Part shown: piece after piece, positions 47,301 through 56,783 of the stretch
How the letters are laid out: every line of letters begins with the position of its first letter
How positions within the stretch are numbered: position 1 is the first letter of the stretch
Source of the DNA: CAWJHE01 sp963842455
GTDB lineage: Bacteria; Chloroflexota; Anaerolineae; Anaerolineales; UBA4823
NCBI GenBank assembly: GCA_963842455.1
Contig: CAWJHE010000014.1
Span: 580,954 to 644,953, forward strand
DNA length: 64,000 bases
Direction: 5' to 3'
The notes under the pieces: model-generated
The model's database searches: none
The model's input: the letters and a program-made list of their open reading frames with translations, nothing else
What the model was told of the DNA's origin: nothing
Program-made: the position numbers and the translations under genes

Positions 47301-48281
47301 ATGCAAACCAACCTTCGTGGCCGTGATTTAATCGGCGATTTAGACTTCAGCAAAGAAGAAGTTGAAACTGTTTTGGATGTGGCCTTTGATCTAAAACGCA
47401 AGCGCTCCTTAGGCGAACCCCATGCCAACCTGCGTGATAAAGTCCTGGCGATGTTGTTTTTCTTCTCCAGCACGCGCACCCGTGGCTCCTTTGAAGCCGG
47501 GATGGCGCAATTAGGCGGGCACGCGGCCTTTATCGAAAGCAAAACGACACAGATCGCCCATGGCGATACTCCTAAGGAAATTGGAGAAATTTTTGGTCGT
47601 TACTTTGACGGAATTGCCATCCGGCATGTGGATTGGGGCATAGGCAATGGCTACCTGAACTCAGTAGCTAAGGCTTCGCGTGTGCCGGTACTGAATATGC
47701 AGTGCGATGTTTACCATCCCTTCCAATGCCTGGCGGACTTGATGACCATCATCGAGAAGAAAGGTCGTGACCTGCGCCGCAAGAAGATGGTCGTTTCTTG
47801 GGCTTATGCCGCATCTTACCAAAAGCCCATGTCAGTACCGCAATCTCTCGTACTACAAATGCCACGTTTTGGGATGGATGTCGTTCTAGCTCACCCGCCT
47901 GAGTTCAAGTTAATGCCTGAAATTATGGACCAGGCTCAAGAACAGGCCCGCAAATTCGGGGTTGGCTTTGAAGTTATGGATGATATGGAAGCCGCCTTCA
48001 AGGATGCAGATATCGTTTATGCCAAATCCTGGGGAGCTATGGTGCACACGCCTGATGCTGTTCAAGGCGCTGACATCATCAAAAAATATGCCCACTGGAT
48101 CACCGATGAACGAAAAATGGCCCTGGCAAAACCCGATGCAATCTATATGCATCCCTTACCAGCCGACCGGAATATCGAAGTGACCGATGCCGTCATGGAT
48201 GGACCTAACTCGGTGGTCTATGATGAGGCAGAAAATCGCTTGCATGCCCAAAAAGCCGTCATGGCTTTGACCATGTATTAA
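47301..48281 (+). CDS. YgeW-like carbamoyltransferase
   Basis: A 326-residue enzyme of the ornithine/knotted transcarbamoylase group. Carbamoyl-phosphate site FFFSSTRTRGSFEAGMAQLG, then NMQCDVYHPFQCLADLMTI (HPFQ replacing the usual HPTQ/HPCQ) and AIYMHPLPADRN. This pattern and the adjacent carbamate kinase match the YgeW-type enzymes of anaerobic purine clusters, which act on carbamoylated 2,3-diaminopropionate-type intermediates. Whether the substrate is ornithine, citrulline or a ureido acid is not visible. AATAGGAGAT precedes the ATG; it lies 46 bases after the first transcarbamoylase gene and 12 before the kinase gene. Confidence 0.83.
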   Translation: MQTNLRGRDLIGDLDFSKEEVETVLDVAFDLKRKRSLGEPHANLRDKVLAMLFFFSSTRTRGSFEAGMAQLGGHAAFIESKTTQIAHGDTPKEIGEIFGRYFDGIAIRHVDWGIGNGYLNSVAKASRVPVLNMQCDVYHPFQCLADLMTIIEKKGRDLRRKKMVVSWAYAASYQKPMSVPQSLVLQMPRFGMDVVLAHPPEFKLMPEIMDQAQEQARKFGVGFEVMDDMEAAFKDADIVYAKSWGAMVHTPDAVQGADIIKKYAHWITDERKMALAKPDAIYMHPLPADRNIEVTDAVMDGPNSVVYDEAENRLHAQKAVMALTMY

Positions 48282-48293
48282 AGGATAAGGATT

Positions 48294-49253
48294 ATGACAG
48301 AACATAAAGTAGCAGTGGTTGCGATTGGCGGCAACTCCCTGATTAAGGACAAGAAACGCCAATCCGTTGAGGACCAGTACCAGGCAGCCAAAGAAACCAC
48401 CCAACATATCGCCGATATGATCGAAGCAGGTTGGGATGTGGTCATTGGGCATGGCAATGGTCCCCAGGTAGGTTTTATCTTGCGGCGATCAGAGATCGCT
48501 CACAAGGTTGAGGGAATGCACGAAGTTCCTTTGGATGTTTGCGGTGCAGATAGTCAAGGAGCTATTGGGTATGCTTTACAGCAAACACTGCAGAATGAGC
48601 TGCATCGACGCGGCATTCACAAGAATGTTGCTACGGTTATTACGCAGGTTCTTGTTAATCGGAAAGACAAGGCGTTCGAGCACCCCAGCAAACCCATCGG
48701 GGGTTTCATGGATGAAGAAGAAGCCCAAAAACGTGCTGCCGACCTGGGCTGGTCGGTGGTTGAAGATGCCGGTCGTGGCTGGCGAAGGGTGGTTGCTTCG
48801 CCAATCCCTGAGAAAATTGTTGAGCTGGAATCCATCAAGGCTTTAATTGAGGCTGGCAGCACCGTCATTGCAGTGGGCGGTGGGGGCATTCCTGTGATTG
48901 AAGACAGCAACGGGGACTATCTCGGCACGGCTGCCGTGATCGATAAAGATTACGCCAGCAGCTTGTTAGCCCAGCAAATTGACGCTGACCTGTTCCTGAT
49001 CTCAACAGCTGTGGAAAAGGTGGCGATAAACTTTGGCAAACCGGATGAAAAATGGCTGGATCGCATGACCGTTTCTGAAGCCAAACAATACCTGGCTGAA
49101 GGAACGCATTTTGCCAAAGGCTCGATGGCTCCAAAAATCCAGGCAATTATCTGGTACATGGAATTGGGAGGAAAGCAAGCCCTGATCACAAATCCAGAAA
49201 ATATCGGCCGCGCCTTGCGCGGTGAAACTGGAACCTGGATCGTACAGGGATAA
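48294..49253 (+). CDS. arcC: carbamate kinase
   Basis: A 319-residue amino-acid-kinase-fold enzyme that makes ATP and carbamate from ADP and carbamoyl phosphate. Motifs: VAIGGNSLIKD, VIGHGNGPQVGFILRRSE, VAVGGGGIPVIED, DKDYASSLLAQQIDADLFLISTAVEKV (as DKDYASSLLAQQI) and FAKGSMAPKIQA. It ends a three-gene transcarbamoylase-kinase block, the energy-conserving end of arginine, agmatine or ureide breakdown. No arginine deiminase or antiporter gene is nearby, so purine-derived ureides are the more likely source; it would then correspond to YqeA. Confidence 0.93.
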   Translation: MTEHKVAVVAIGGNSLIKDKKRQSVEDQYQAAKETTQHIADMIEAGWDVVIGHGNGPQVGFILRRSEIAHKVEGMHEVPLDVCGADSQGAIGYALQQTLQNELHRRGIHKNVATVITQVLVNRKDKAFEHPSKPIGGFMDEEEAQKRAADLGWSVVEDAGRGWRRVVASPIPEKIVELESIKALIEAGSTVIAVGGGGIPVIEDSNGDYLGTAAVIDKDYASSLLAQQIDADLFLISTAVEKVAINFGKPDEKWLDRMTVSEAKQYLAEGTHFAKGSMAPKIQAIIWYMELGGKQALITNPENIGRALRGETGTWIVQG

Positions 49254-49272
49254 GTCAAGAGTTATATGTCAT

Positions 49273-49301
49273 TTGACATCTAAAAATCCGGTCAGTTAAC
49301 T
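49273..49301 (+). promoter_or_regulatory. candidate promoter of the BMP-ABC transporter operon
   Basis: TTGACA at 49273-49278 and TTAACT at 49296-49301 with 17 bases between. The leader to the ATG at 49481 is about 170 bases and has no obvious riboswitch. Confidence 0.45.
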
Positions 49302-49480
49302 ATAGACGAGATGGTTAGATTGGTGTTATCCTATAGGAAATCGTATTTGGAAAGACCCTGGCAGAAAAGGGTGTTGTCAACCGTTTTTTTCTAGCAAGGA
49401 GGCGTTTCTAACCGATATATCCGATGCTTTTCCCCAATCCTATCCAACAAATCATCAGTTAAAAAACAAGGAGGAGTAGT

Positions 49481-50767
49481 ATGCAAATGAAAAACTTATG
49501 GCGACTGATTGGTCTACTGGTGGTTGTGAGTATGGCATTATCAGCCTGCGCACAACCCACGCCCGCACCAACCCAACCACCTGCAGCCCCTGCAAGCACA
49601 GAGGCGCCGCCTGCTGAACCAGCCGCGCCTGCGGCAGAGGAAGTGGGTGGGTTCCAAATCCCAGCTATCCAGGAAGGCAAGTTCAATGTAGCCATGGTTT
49701 TGATTGGCCCGCATGATGACGGAGGCTGGTCTCAAGCACATTATGAAGGTCTGGTTTACATTCAAGAAAACATGGAGAATGTTCATATCGCCTATGTTGA
49801 GAATGTTCCGGAAGGCACTGACTCTGAACAAATCTTTCGCAGCCTTGCTCGTAAAGGCTTCGATTTGATTTTCGGTACTTCATTCGGTTTCATGGACCCG
49901 ATGGAGATCGTTGCCAGTGAATTCCCGGATTCAACCTTCATTCACACCAGCGGCTACAAATCCAATATGACCAACTTCGGCAACCTGTTTGGCGCTATGG
50001 AAAACATGAAATACCTGGCAGGTATGCTCGCCGGAGCTCGCGCCAAGTTGGATGGCAATCCAAAAATTGGTTATATGGCTACCTTCCCGATCCCAGAGGA
50101 ATTACGCCTGGGCAATGCGATTGCGCTGGGTATGAAGAGAACCTGCCCGGAATGCACCATGGATGTCCGCTGGATCAACACCTGGCATGACCCTATCATT
50201 GAGAAAGAAGCTGCTGCTTCTTTATTCGATGCCGGCGCACAGGTTGTATTCACCGGTGCAGACACTCCGGCGGTTGCTGATGTCGCCCAGGAAAAAGGAA
50301 AATGGGGCGTCACATACGACTGGGCAGGATCCTGCAAAGTGGAACGCTGCCTGACCGCTCCCTATTGGAACTGGGGCCCTGTTTACACCGAAATCGCCAA
50401 GGGTGTGAATGATGGCACCTATACACCCGGATGGCATTACTTTGATGCCGATGTTGCCAGTATGGGATTATTCGGGTTGATGGAAGGCGAAGAGCTTACC
50501 GCTGGTATGAAAGATTTACCACCCGAAGTGATTGAAGAAGTCCGCATGCTCCTGGATCAGATGTTGAAAGGTGAGTTCACCCGCTTCGATGTATTTGCTG
50601 GCGAAATTAAGGACAATAAAGGTGTTGTGATTGTCCCAGCTGGTGAAAAGATCGAACAAGCAGACATCGATCAATTCCCTCCCGGCGCCGAAGGCCTGGA
50701 ATGCAAGTACTGTATGTACTGGTGGGCTGATGGTATTACCGCCGAACTGCCATCTTTAGGCAACTAG
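49481..50767 (+). CDS. BMP-family substrate-binding lipoprotein
   Basis: A 428-residue exported binding protein of the BmpA/Med/PnrA family, whose known members bind purine nucleosides. Lipobox LSAC (Cys23), Pro/Ala-rich linker to about residue 55, then FNVAMVLIGPHDDGGWSQAHYEGL, DLIFGTSFGFMD, HTSGYKSNMTNFGN and GADTPAVADVAQEKGKWGVTYDW. The Gln/Asp-rich ligand positions cannot be assigned here. AAGGAGG precedes the ATG. It leads an operon with one fused ATPase and two permeases. Confidence 0.92.
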   Translation: MQMKNLWRLIGLLVVVSMALSACAQPTPAPTQPPAAPASTEAPPAEPAAPAAEEVGGFQIPAIQEGKFNVAMVLIGPHDDGGWSQAHYEGLVYIQENMENVHIAYVENVPEGTDSEQIFRSLARKGFDLIFGTSFGFMDPMEIVASEFPDSTFIHTSGYKSNMTNFGNLFGAMENMKYLAGMLAGARAKLDGNPKIGYMATFPIPEELRLGNAIALGMKRTCPECTMDVRWINTWHDPIIEKEAAASLFDAGAQVVFTGADTPAVADVAQEKGKWGVTYDWAGSCKVERCLTAPYWNWGPVYTEIAKGVNDGTYTPGWHYFDADVASMGLFGLMEGEELTAGMKDLPPEVIEEVRMLLDQMLKGEFTRFDVFAGEIKDNKGVVIVPAGEKIEQADIDQFPPGAEGLECKYCMYWWADGITAELPSLGN

Positions 50768-50787
50768 CTCTAACCGTTCACCGTTTC

Positions 50788-50828
50788 AGGGCCAGAAAAC
50801 TCTTGATCGACCTGGGTATTCTGGCCCT
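50788..50828 (+). terminator. attenuating hairpin between binding protein and ATPase genes
   Basis: AGGGCCAGAA at 50788-50797 pairs perfectly with TTCTGGCCCT at 50819-50828, followed by ATTTG. The T run is short, so it is likely a partial terminator or 3'-end stabiliser that keeps more mRNA for the binding protein than for the membrane part. Confidence 0.65.
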
Positions 50829-50859
50829 ATTTGAATAAACTCTGAAGAAATGAGCGAGC

Positions 50860-52440
50860 ATGGATAATCAGACAATCGCTGCCCCCAGTCAGGTACAAGC
50901 CGCTTCACTCGTGGTAGAGATGAAGAATATCATCAAGCGCTTTCCAGGCGTCCTGGCCAATGATCGCGTCAACTTTGAGCTGCGTAGAGGCGAAATTCAC
51001 GCCCTCCTGGGCGAAAATGGGGCTGGAAAAAGCACCCTGATGAATGTTTTGGCAGGCCTATACCGGGCCGAAAGTGGATCAATCCTGTTAAACGGCAAAC
51101 CCGTCAATTTTTCATCGCCTCGGGATGCCATACAGGCTGGCATCGGCATGGTTCATCAGCACTTCATGCTGGTACCATCTCAGACCGTCACCGAAAATAT
51201 CCTTCTTGGCCTGGATGACCCCCGCTTTTTCCTGAAATTAGCAGAATATGACCAAAAAATCGAAAAATTGGGCAATCAGTTTGGGTTAAAAGTAGACCCA
51301 CGTGCCAAAATATGGCAGCTTTCGGTCGGTGAGCAGCAACGTGTTGAGCTGCTAAAAATGCTGTATCGTGGCGCACAGGTTCTCATCATGGATGAACCTA
51401 CCGCAGTGCTAGCGCCTCAAGAAATCGATGGGCTATTCCAGACACTGCGCTCAATGGTTCATGCAGGCAAATCGATCATCTTCATCAGCCATAAACTACA
51501 AGAAGTGATGGCGATTTCCGATAGAGTTACCGTTCTTAGCAAAGGCAAGGTCACAGCCGCCAGTGTAGAGACCAAAGGCATCACCAGGCAAGAACTCGCC
51601 CGCTTGATGGTGGGAAGAGAAGTCATTTTCCGCATTGAAAAACAAACCAAAGAACCTGGAGTTGTGGTTCTGGATGTCCAGGATGTGCATGCCGAGAATG
51701 ACAAAGGCTTGCCAGCTTTAAGAGGGGTATCCTTGCAGGTACGCGCCGGTGAAATCCTCGGGCTGGCTGGTGTGGCTGGTAATGGGCAGCGTGAGCTGGC
51801 GCATGTGATTAGCGGGCTGCGCAAGTGCGCCCAAGGAAAGGTCCTCCTAAACGGAGTAGAAATCAGCAACCATGCTGCCAGCTATAGTATTCAGCGTGGA
51901 TTAGCCTATATCCCCGAAGACCGGACGCATGTCGGATCATCCCCGAACTTGAGCGTTACCGATAACGTCATTATGAAGAACTATCGCCAGGCGCCTATTT
52001 CACATGGTTGGGGTATTGACATGTACACAGCCAAAACCTTCGCAGAAGGTTTGAAAAAATCTTACGATATTGCTGTTCCGACCGTCAATACACCTGTCAG
52101 ATTGTTGTCTGGTGGTAACTTACAACGTGTGATCCTGGCGCGTGAAATCTCCGGAAAACCTGCTCTCATGGTTGCTGTCCAACCTACACGCGGGCTGGAT
52201 GTGGGCGCCATCGAAGGCGTTCACCGATTATTGCTGGAACAGCGCCAGAACGGAGCAGCCATCCTTTTGATATCTGAAGAACTTGAAGAACTTCTTTCGC
52301 TTTCAGATCGTGTGGCGGTAATCTACGAGGGAAAGATCATGGGTGAAACCCAGGATGATGACCTGGACACCATAGGTCAGATGATGACCGGCACTCCCCT
52401 GAACCAAATCCGTAAAGACGGAGCAACCCAAAATGTCTGA
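50860..52440 (+). CDS. ABC transporter ATPase, two-domain nucleoside/sugar type
   Basis: A 526-residue ATPase with two fused nucleotide-binding domains. First: GENGAGKSTLMNVLAG (Walker A), LSVGEQQRVELLKML (signature), VLIMDEPTAVL (Walker B). Second: GVAGNGQRELAHVISG (degenerate Walker A, no Lys), LLSGGNLQRVILAREI (signature), ALMVAVQPTRGLDVGA. Such asymmetric pairs are normal for RbsA/NupO-like proteins. It overlaps the permease gene by eight bases. Confidence 0.94.
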   Translation: MDNQTIAAPSQVQAASLVVEMKNIIKRFPGVLANDRVNFELRRGEIHALLGENGAGKSTLMNVLAGLYRAESGSILLNGKPVNFSSPRDAIQAGIGMVHQHFMLVPSQTVTENILLGLDDPRFFLKLAEYDQKIEKLGNQFGLKVDPRAKIWQLSVGEQQRVELLKMLYRGAQVLIMDEPTAVLAPQEIDGLFQTLRSMVHAGKSIIFISHKLQEVMAISDRVTVLSKGKVTAASVETKGITRQELARLMVGREVIFRIEKQTKEPGVVVLDVQDVHAENDKGLPALRGVSLQVRAGEILGLAGVAGNGQRELAHVISGLRKCAQGKVLLNGVEISNHAASYSIQRGLAYIPEDRTHVGSSPNLSVTDNVIMKNYRQAPISHGWGIDMYTAKTFAEGLKKSYDIAVPTVNTPVRLLSGGNLQRVILAREISGKPALMVAVQPTRGLDVGAIEGVHRLLLEQRQNGAAILLISEELEELLSLSDRVAVIYEGKIMGETQDDDLDTIGQMMTGTPLNQIRKDGATQNV

Positions 52441-53572
52441 AACCATTAGCGAACCCCAACCAGGCCGCTCAACTGGCCTGCCATTTCGAATTGCCTTCGA
52501 ACCCCGCCTGGAAGAACCTCCGCGCTGGTACCCGTTTTTGATATCCCTCATAGCTATTATTGCTGCACTCATCCTGGGCGGTGTTATCATCGCCATTGCA
52601 GGGGGAGATCCCTTTAAAACCTATGCCCACATAGCCCGAGCCTCCTTTGGTAACCTGGGAGTTTTCTCAGACACGATTGTCAAAGCCACGCCGCTGATCC
52701 TGGTTGGCCTGGCTTGTTCCATCGCATTTCGTTCCCGGTTATGGAATATCGGTGCAGAAGGCCAGTTCTTTTTGGGGGCTTTTGGCGCCAGTGCTGTGGT
52801 GCTGATCCCTATTTTCGGCAAGGATGTTTCTCCCTGGATCGTTCTCCCCAGCATGATGCTGGCCGGGATTTTAGCCGGCGCTTTGTGGGGCTTTATCCCC
52901 GGCTTTCTGAAGGCCCGCTATAACGTGAACGAAATCATCACAACCTTGATGCTAAATTATATTGCGGTTGCCTGGAATAATTTTTTCATTTTTGCAGTTT
53001 GGAGCGAGGGCGGTTTTCAAATGAGCCCAATGTTCCCTCGTAATGCCTGGCTGCCTCGACTGGCAGATTATGCCAAGGAAATTCCAATTTTTCGGGGCTT
53101 GACCACTCATATGGGGTTGGTGATCGGTATCCTGGCTGCCATCGTGGTTTGGTTCATCATTTACCGTAGCCGCTGGGGTTATGAAATCCGCCTGATTGGC
53201 GACAACCCCCGCGCCGCCAATTATGCCGGCATCAATATCTCCCGCAACACCATCCTGGTCATGATGTTATCCGGCGGTCTGGCAGGCTTGGCTGGCGCAT
53301 CTGAGATTAGCGGGGTAGTCCACCGCTTACAAGGCTCCATCTCCCCGGGGTACGGTTTCACCGGTATCATCATCGCCTGGTTGGCAAAACTTAATCCTTT
53401 TGCAGTCATCCTGGTTTCGATCTTGTTCGGCGCTTTGATCCTGGCTGGGCGTGAAATCCAACCATCCGGTATCCCCAAGATGATCCAGGGCATCATCCTG
53501 GTCAGCCTGATCGCCAGTGATTTCTTCCTGCGCTATCGCATCCGCATCATCCGCAAGTCTCAGGAGGCTTAA
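52433..53572 (+). CDS. ABC transporter permease 1 (nucleoside type)
   Basis: A 379-residue inner-membrane permease with eight to nine hydrophobic segments. It has the long soluble N-terminus and the RLWNIGAEGQFFLGAFGA motif found in NupP/YufP-like permeases, and GDNPRAANYAGINISRN in the coupling region. Pairs with the next permease to form the channel for the BMP-bound substrate. Confidence 0.92.
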   Translation: MSETISEPQPGRSTGLPFRIAFEPRLEEPPRWYPFLISLIAIIAALILGGVIIAIAGGDPFKTYAHIARASFGNLGVFSDTIVKATPLILVGLACSIAFRSRLWNIGAEGQFFLGAFGASAVVLIPIFGKDVSPWIVLPSMMLAGILAGALWGFIPGFLKARYNVNEIITTLMLNYIAVAWNNFFIFAVWSEGGFQMSPMFPRNAWLPRLADYAKEIPIFRGLTTHMGLVIGILAAIVVWFIIYRSRWGYEIRLIGDNPRAANYAGINISRNTILVMMLSGGLAGLAGASEISGVVHRLQGSISPGYGFTGIIIAWLAKLNPFAVILVSILFGALILAGREIQPSGIPKMIQGIILVSLIASDFFLRYRIRIIRKSQEA

Positions 53573-53574
53573 TC

Positions 53575-54543
53575 ATGGATTGGATTATCATCTTACAAGC
53601 CGGCGTAGGTACAGGGACTGTGCTCCTTTTTGCCACCGTGGGCGAGCTCTTTGCTGAACGATCTGGTGTGCTTAACTTAGGTGTGGAAGGGATGATGCTG
53701 ATTGGCGCAATGAGTGCTTTTAGTATCGCCCTCAAAACCGGCAACCCATGGCTTGGTATGCTGGTCGCTATGCTCGCAGCTGGGTTAATTTCCCAGATCC
53801 ATGCTTTCATCACTATCACCCTGCAGGCCGACCAGGTAGTCAGCGGTCTTTCGCTGACCTTTTTGGGCACCGGGATCAGCCTGGTCTTGGGTGAGGGTTT
53901 GAGCAAAGCTGGTGCGGTTTCTTTGCTGCCCAGGTTCTCAATCCCACTTCTCAATCAAATCCCCATCTTGGGTCCAGTCTTTTTCAATGATCATAGCGTA
54001 ATGGTCTACCTTGGTTACCTGATCATCCCGCTTACCAGCTATTACATTTACTCAACCCGACCGGGTATGCACTTGCGCGCGGTAGGTGAATATCCAGCCG
54101 CAGCGGATGCACTCGGGATTAGCGTTTACGGCTTACGCTACTTTTACGTTTTTGTAGGCGGTGTTTTTGCTGGCTTAGCCGGAGCAACTATCAGCCTGGC
54201 TGTTTCGCCGGGTTGGTTCAGCGAGCTGACAACAGCCGGTCAAGGCTGGATCGCGATCGGTCTGGTCATCTTCGCACAGTGGGATCCCTACCGGGCTGCC
54301 TTCGGCTCCTATGCGTTTGGCGCACTACGGCGAATGATCCTGGATATACAAGGACCAACTACCCTGTTGGGAATGGCCAACCCCTTTTACTACAATCCCT
54401 ATTGGGGTTTTTTCCTCCAAATGTTACCGTATGCCTTTACCGTCATCGTGCTGGTGATCGGTTCCAGGGAAGCCATGCGCAAACGATTAGGCTCTCCAGC
54501 TGCCCTGGGCAATCCTTATATTCGGGGTGAGCGTGGTCTGTAA
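53575..54543 (+). CDS. ABC transporter permease 2 (nucleoside type)
   Basis: A 322-residue permease with eight to nine hydrophobic segments, the NupQ/YufQ-like partner. AERSGVLNLGVEGMMLIGAM near the N-terminus and VGEYPAAADALGISVYGLRY in the middle are typical. It lies two bases after permease 1 and 33 before the threonine-synthase-like gene, which may be co-transcribed. Confidence 0.92.
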   Translation: MDWIIILQAGVGTGTVLLFATVGELFAERSGVLNLGVEGMMLIGAMSAFSIALKTGNPWLGMLVAMLAAGLISQIHAFITITLQADQVVSGLSLTFLGTGISLVLGEGLSKAGAVSLLPRFSIPLLNQIPILGPVFFNDHSVMVYLGYLIIPLTSYYIYSTRPGMHLRAVGEYPAAADALGISVYGLRYFYVFVGGVFAGLAGATISLAVSPGWFSELTTAGQGWIAIGLVIFAQWDPYRAAFGSYAFGALRRMILDIQGPTTLLGMANPFYYNPYWGFFLQMLPYAFTVIVLVIGSREAMRKRLGSPAALGNPYIRGERGL

Positions 54544-54576
54544 TAACCACTTTATCTTCATCAAAGCAGAGGATTT

Positions 54577-55828
54577 ATGAATTCTTTTGTCGCTTATCAA
54601 TGCTCTTTATGCTTCCAACACTACGACCCAGAAGAGGTGCAATACACCTGTCCGAAAGACGGCGGCAACCTGGACGTGGTTTTGGATTATGCAGCCATTC
54701 GCCGGTCGGTTGACCCGCAAAAAATCACCTCATCCAGAGAAGCCTCGCTTTGGCGTTATCTCCCCTTGCTGCCAGTGGGTGATCCAGGTGGATTGGGAAC
54801 ACCGCTCCGTGCTGCGGGGTGGACGCCTGTTTTCTCTCCTGCACAACTAGCTGCAGATCTTGGTTTGCAGTATTTGTGGGTCAAAGATGAGAGCCGCAAC
54901 CCAACAGCATCCTTCAAGGACCGCGCCAGCTCGATCGTGGTAGGCCGAGCCCGGGAAACCGGCGCAGAGGTGGTCGTAACTGCTTCCACAGGCAACGCTG
55001 GCGCAGCCCTGGCAGGCATGTCCGCCGCTGTGGGACAGAAAGCCATCATCTTTGCCCCGCGCACAGCACCGCCAGCCAAAATTGCACAGCTGTTGGTGTA
55101 TGGCGCCCAGGTGATCCTGGTTGATGGGACATATGATCATGCCTTTGACCTGACCATCCAGGCCGCGCAGGAATTCGGCTGGTACTGCCGCAATACTGGG
55201 TACAACCCCTTCACAGTGGAGGGTAAGAAAACCGCAGCCTTCGAGATTTGGGAGTGGCTGATCCACAATCTACCCGCCCCACTCCAACAGAAAACCTTGA
55301 ATGTGTTTGTCTCGGTTGGTGATGGCAATATAATTTCCGGAATTCATAAAGGCTTCAAGGATTTGCTCGCCCTGGGCTGGCTGGATAAAATGCCGCGCAT
55401 CTTTGGCGTCCAGGCCGAAGGCTCCGCTGCCATTGCAAATGCCTTCCTGGCAGGAACAGAAACGATCACACCGGTCAGCGCCAACACCCTGGCGGATAGC
55501 ATCTCCGTGGACTTGCCACGCGATGGCGTGCAGGGCCGTACGCGCTGCCAAACAGACCGGTGGGCAGTATGTTCTGGTGAGCGATCAGGAAATCTTGTCC
55601 GGGATCGCTGCTCTGGGCAGAGCTGGCATATTTGCCGAGCCGGCTGGGGCAACATCGTATGCTGGTCTGGTAAAAGCTGTGCAGCTAGGATTGGTCAACC
55701 CTGATGATCTAACCCTGGTGATCAATACCGGCAGCGGGCTTAAAGATGTGCGCGCTGCCATGCAAGCCGTGGGAGAAGCTCCAATTATCGAACCAAGTTT
55801 AGAAGCAGTCAAAAAACTTTTGAGTTAG
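54577..55828 (+). CDS. threonine-synthase-like PLP enzyme (frameshifted)
   Basis: About 417 residues. N-terminal zinc-ribbon-like part CSLCFQHYDPEEVQYTCPKDGG; PLP lysine in NPTASFKDRASSIV; phosphate region STGNAGAALAG; C-terminal AEPAGATSYAGLVKA. One extra C at 55531 breaks the frame between LPRDGV and RAVRAAKQTGGQYVL. True threonine synthases are usually beside homoserine genes; here it sits at the end of a purine-type ABC operon. It could eliminate a phosphate or amino group from a beta-substituted amino acid, filling the place of diaminopropionate ammonia-lyase. That is a hypothesis; plain ThrC remains possible. Confidence 0.85.
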
Positions 55829-55835
55829 CAAAAAT

Positions 55836-56783
55836 ATGAAACCAACCATTTCAATTATTGCACCCATCTACAATGAGATTGGAAATCTGGACGCACTTTA
55901 TGAACGCGTCTGCCAAACGATGGACGCCAGTGGAGAAAGCTGGGAGCTGATCCTGGTTGATGACGGATCCAGAGACGGCTCAACCGAAAAAATCCGCGAG
56001 TTCGCCCAAAAGGATGCTCGCATCAGACCTGTGATCTTTGCCAGGAACTTTGGTCATCAGATTGCCGTTACGGCTGGTCTGGATTATTCCAGGGGACAGG
56101 CTGTGGTGATTATCGACGCCGATTTGCAAGACCCTCCTGAAGTGATCAACGACCTGATTGCCAAGTGGCGAGAGGGATATGAGGTGGTCTATGCAGTACG
56201 TGCGGAACGTGAAGGCGAAAGCTGGTTTAAGTTGGCAACGGCATCTCTTTTCTACCGTTTAATCTATCGTATCACCGATGTGGATATCCCATTAGATACA
56301 GGCGATTTTCGCTTGATAGACCGTAAAGTAGTGGATATTCTTTGCCAGATGCGAGAACGGCATCGTTTTTTGCGTGGCATGGCCTCCTGGGTTGGTTTCC
56401 GGCAGGTAGGCGTTTTCTATAAAAGAGCAGCCAGGTTTTCGGGCAGCACAAAATACCCTATCAAAAAGATGGTCAAGTTTGCCAGTGACGCCATCACGGG
56501 TTTTTCCTATTTTCCATTGCAGGTAGCTACCTACATGGGATTTTTCTCTGCAGGTCTCAGCATCCTGGCTATTCCAGTCGTCGTTGCTTTACGTCTGGCC
56601 GGCTCACAAGCTTTCTTTGGTCAGGCTACTACTTTGATTGCGGTTCTCTTCCTGGGCGGTGTCCAGCTGATTTCCCTGGGTATCTTAGGGGAATATATCG
56701 GCCGCCTGTACGACGAAGCAAAAGGCAGACCTTTGTACATTGTGAGGGAGGGGCCTGAGGACAACGGAAAAGAATCCTCTTAA
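55836..56783 (+). CDS. family 2 glycosyltransferase, DPM1/GtrB type
   Basis: A 315-residue membrane glycosyltransferase. GT-A domain: SIIAPIYNEIGNLDALYER, LVDDGSRDGSTE, IDADLQDPPEV (DxD-like), DTGDFRLIDRKVV, RFLRGMASWVGFRQ. Two C-terminal hydrophobic segments at about 230-260 and 265-290 anchor it. It should move a sugar from a nucleotide donor to a polyprenyl phosphate. Eight bases after the threonine-synthase-like gene; functional link to purine use not evident. Confidence 0.9.
   Translation: MKPTISIIAPIYNEIGNLDALYERVCQTMDASGESWELILVDDGSRDGSTEKIREFAQKDARIRPVIFARNFGHQIAVTAGLDYSRGQAVVIIDADLQDPPEVINDLIAKWREGYEVVYAVRAEREGESWFKLATASLFYRLIYRITDVDIPLDTGDFRLIDRKVVDILCQMRERHRFLRGMASWVGFRQVGVFYKRAARFSGSTKYPIKKMVKFASDAITGFSYFPLQVATYMGFFSAGLSILAIPVVVALRLAGSQAFFGQATTLIAVLFLGGVQLISLGILGEYIGRLYDEAKGRPLYIVREGPEDNGKESS

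Noticed and set aside
8788..49385. Shared 14-mer TGTTGTCAACCGTT upstream of the TetR operon (8788-8801) and of the BMP transporter (49372-49385)
   Set aside because: With thousands of intergenic words in 64 kb, a few chance 14-base matches are expected; there is no symmetry.
50788..50828. Full terminator splitting the BMP-ABC operon
   Set aside because: The stem is perfect but the T run is short and no promoter is seen after it; partial attenuation is more likely.
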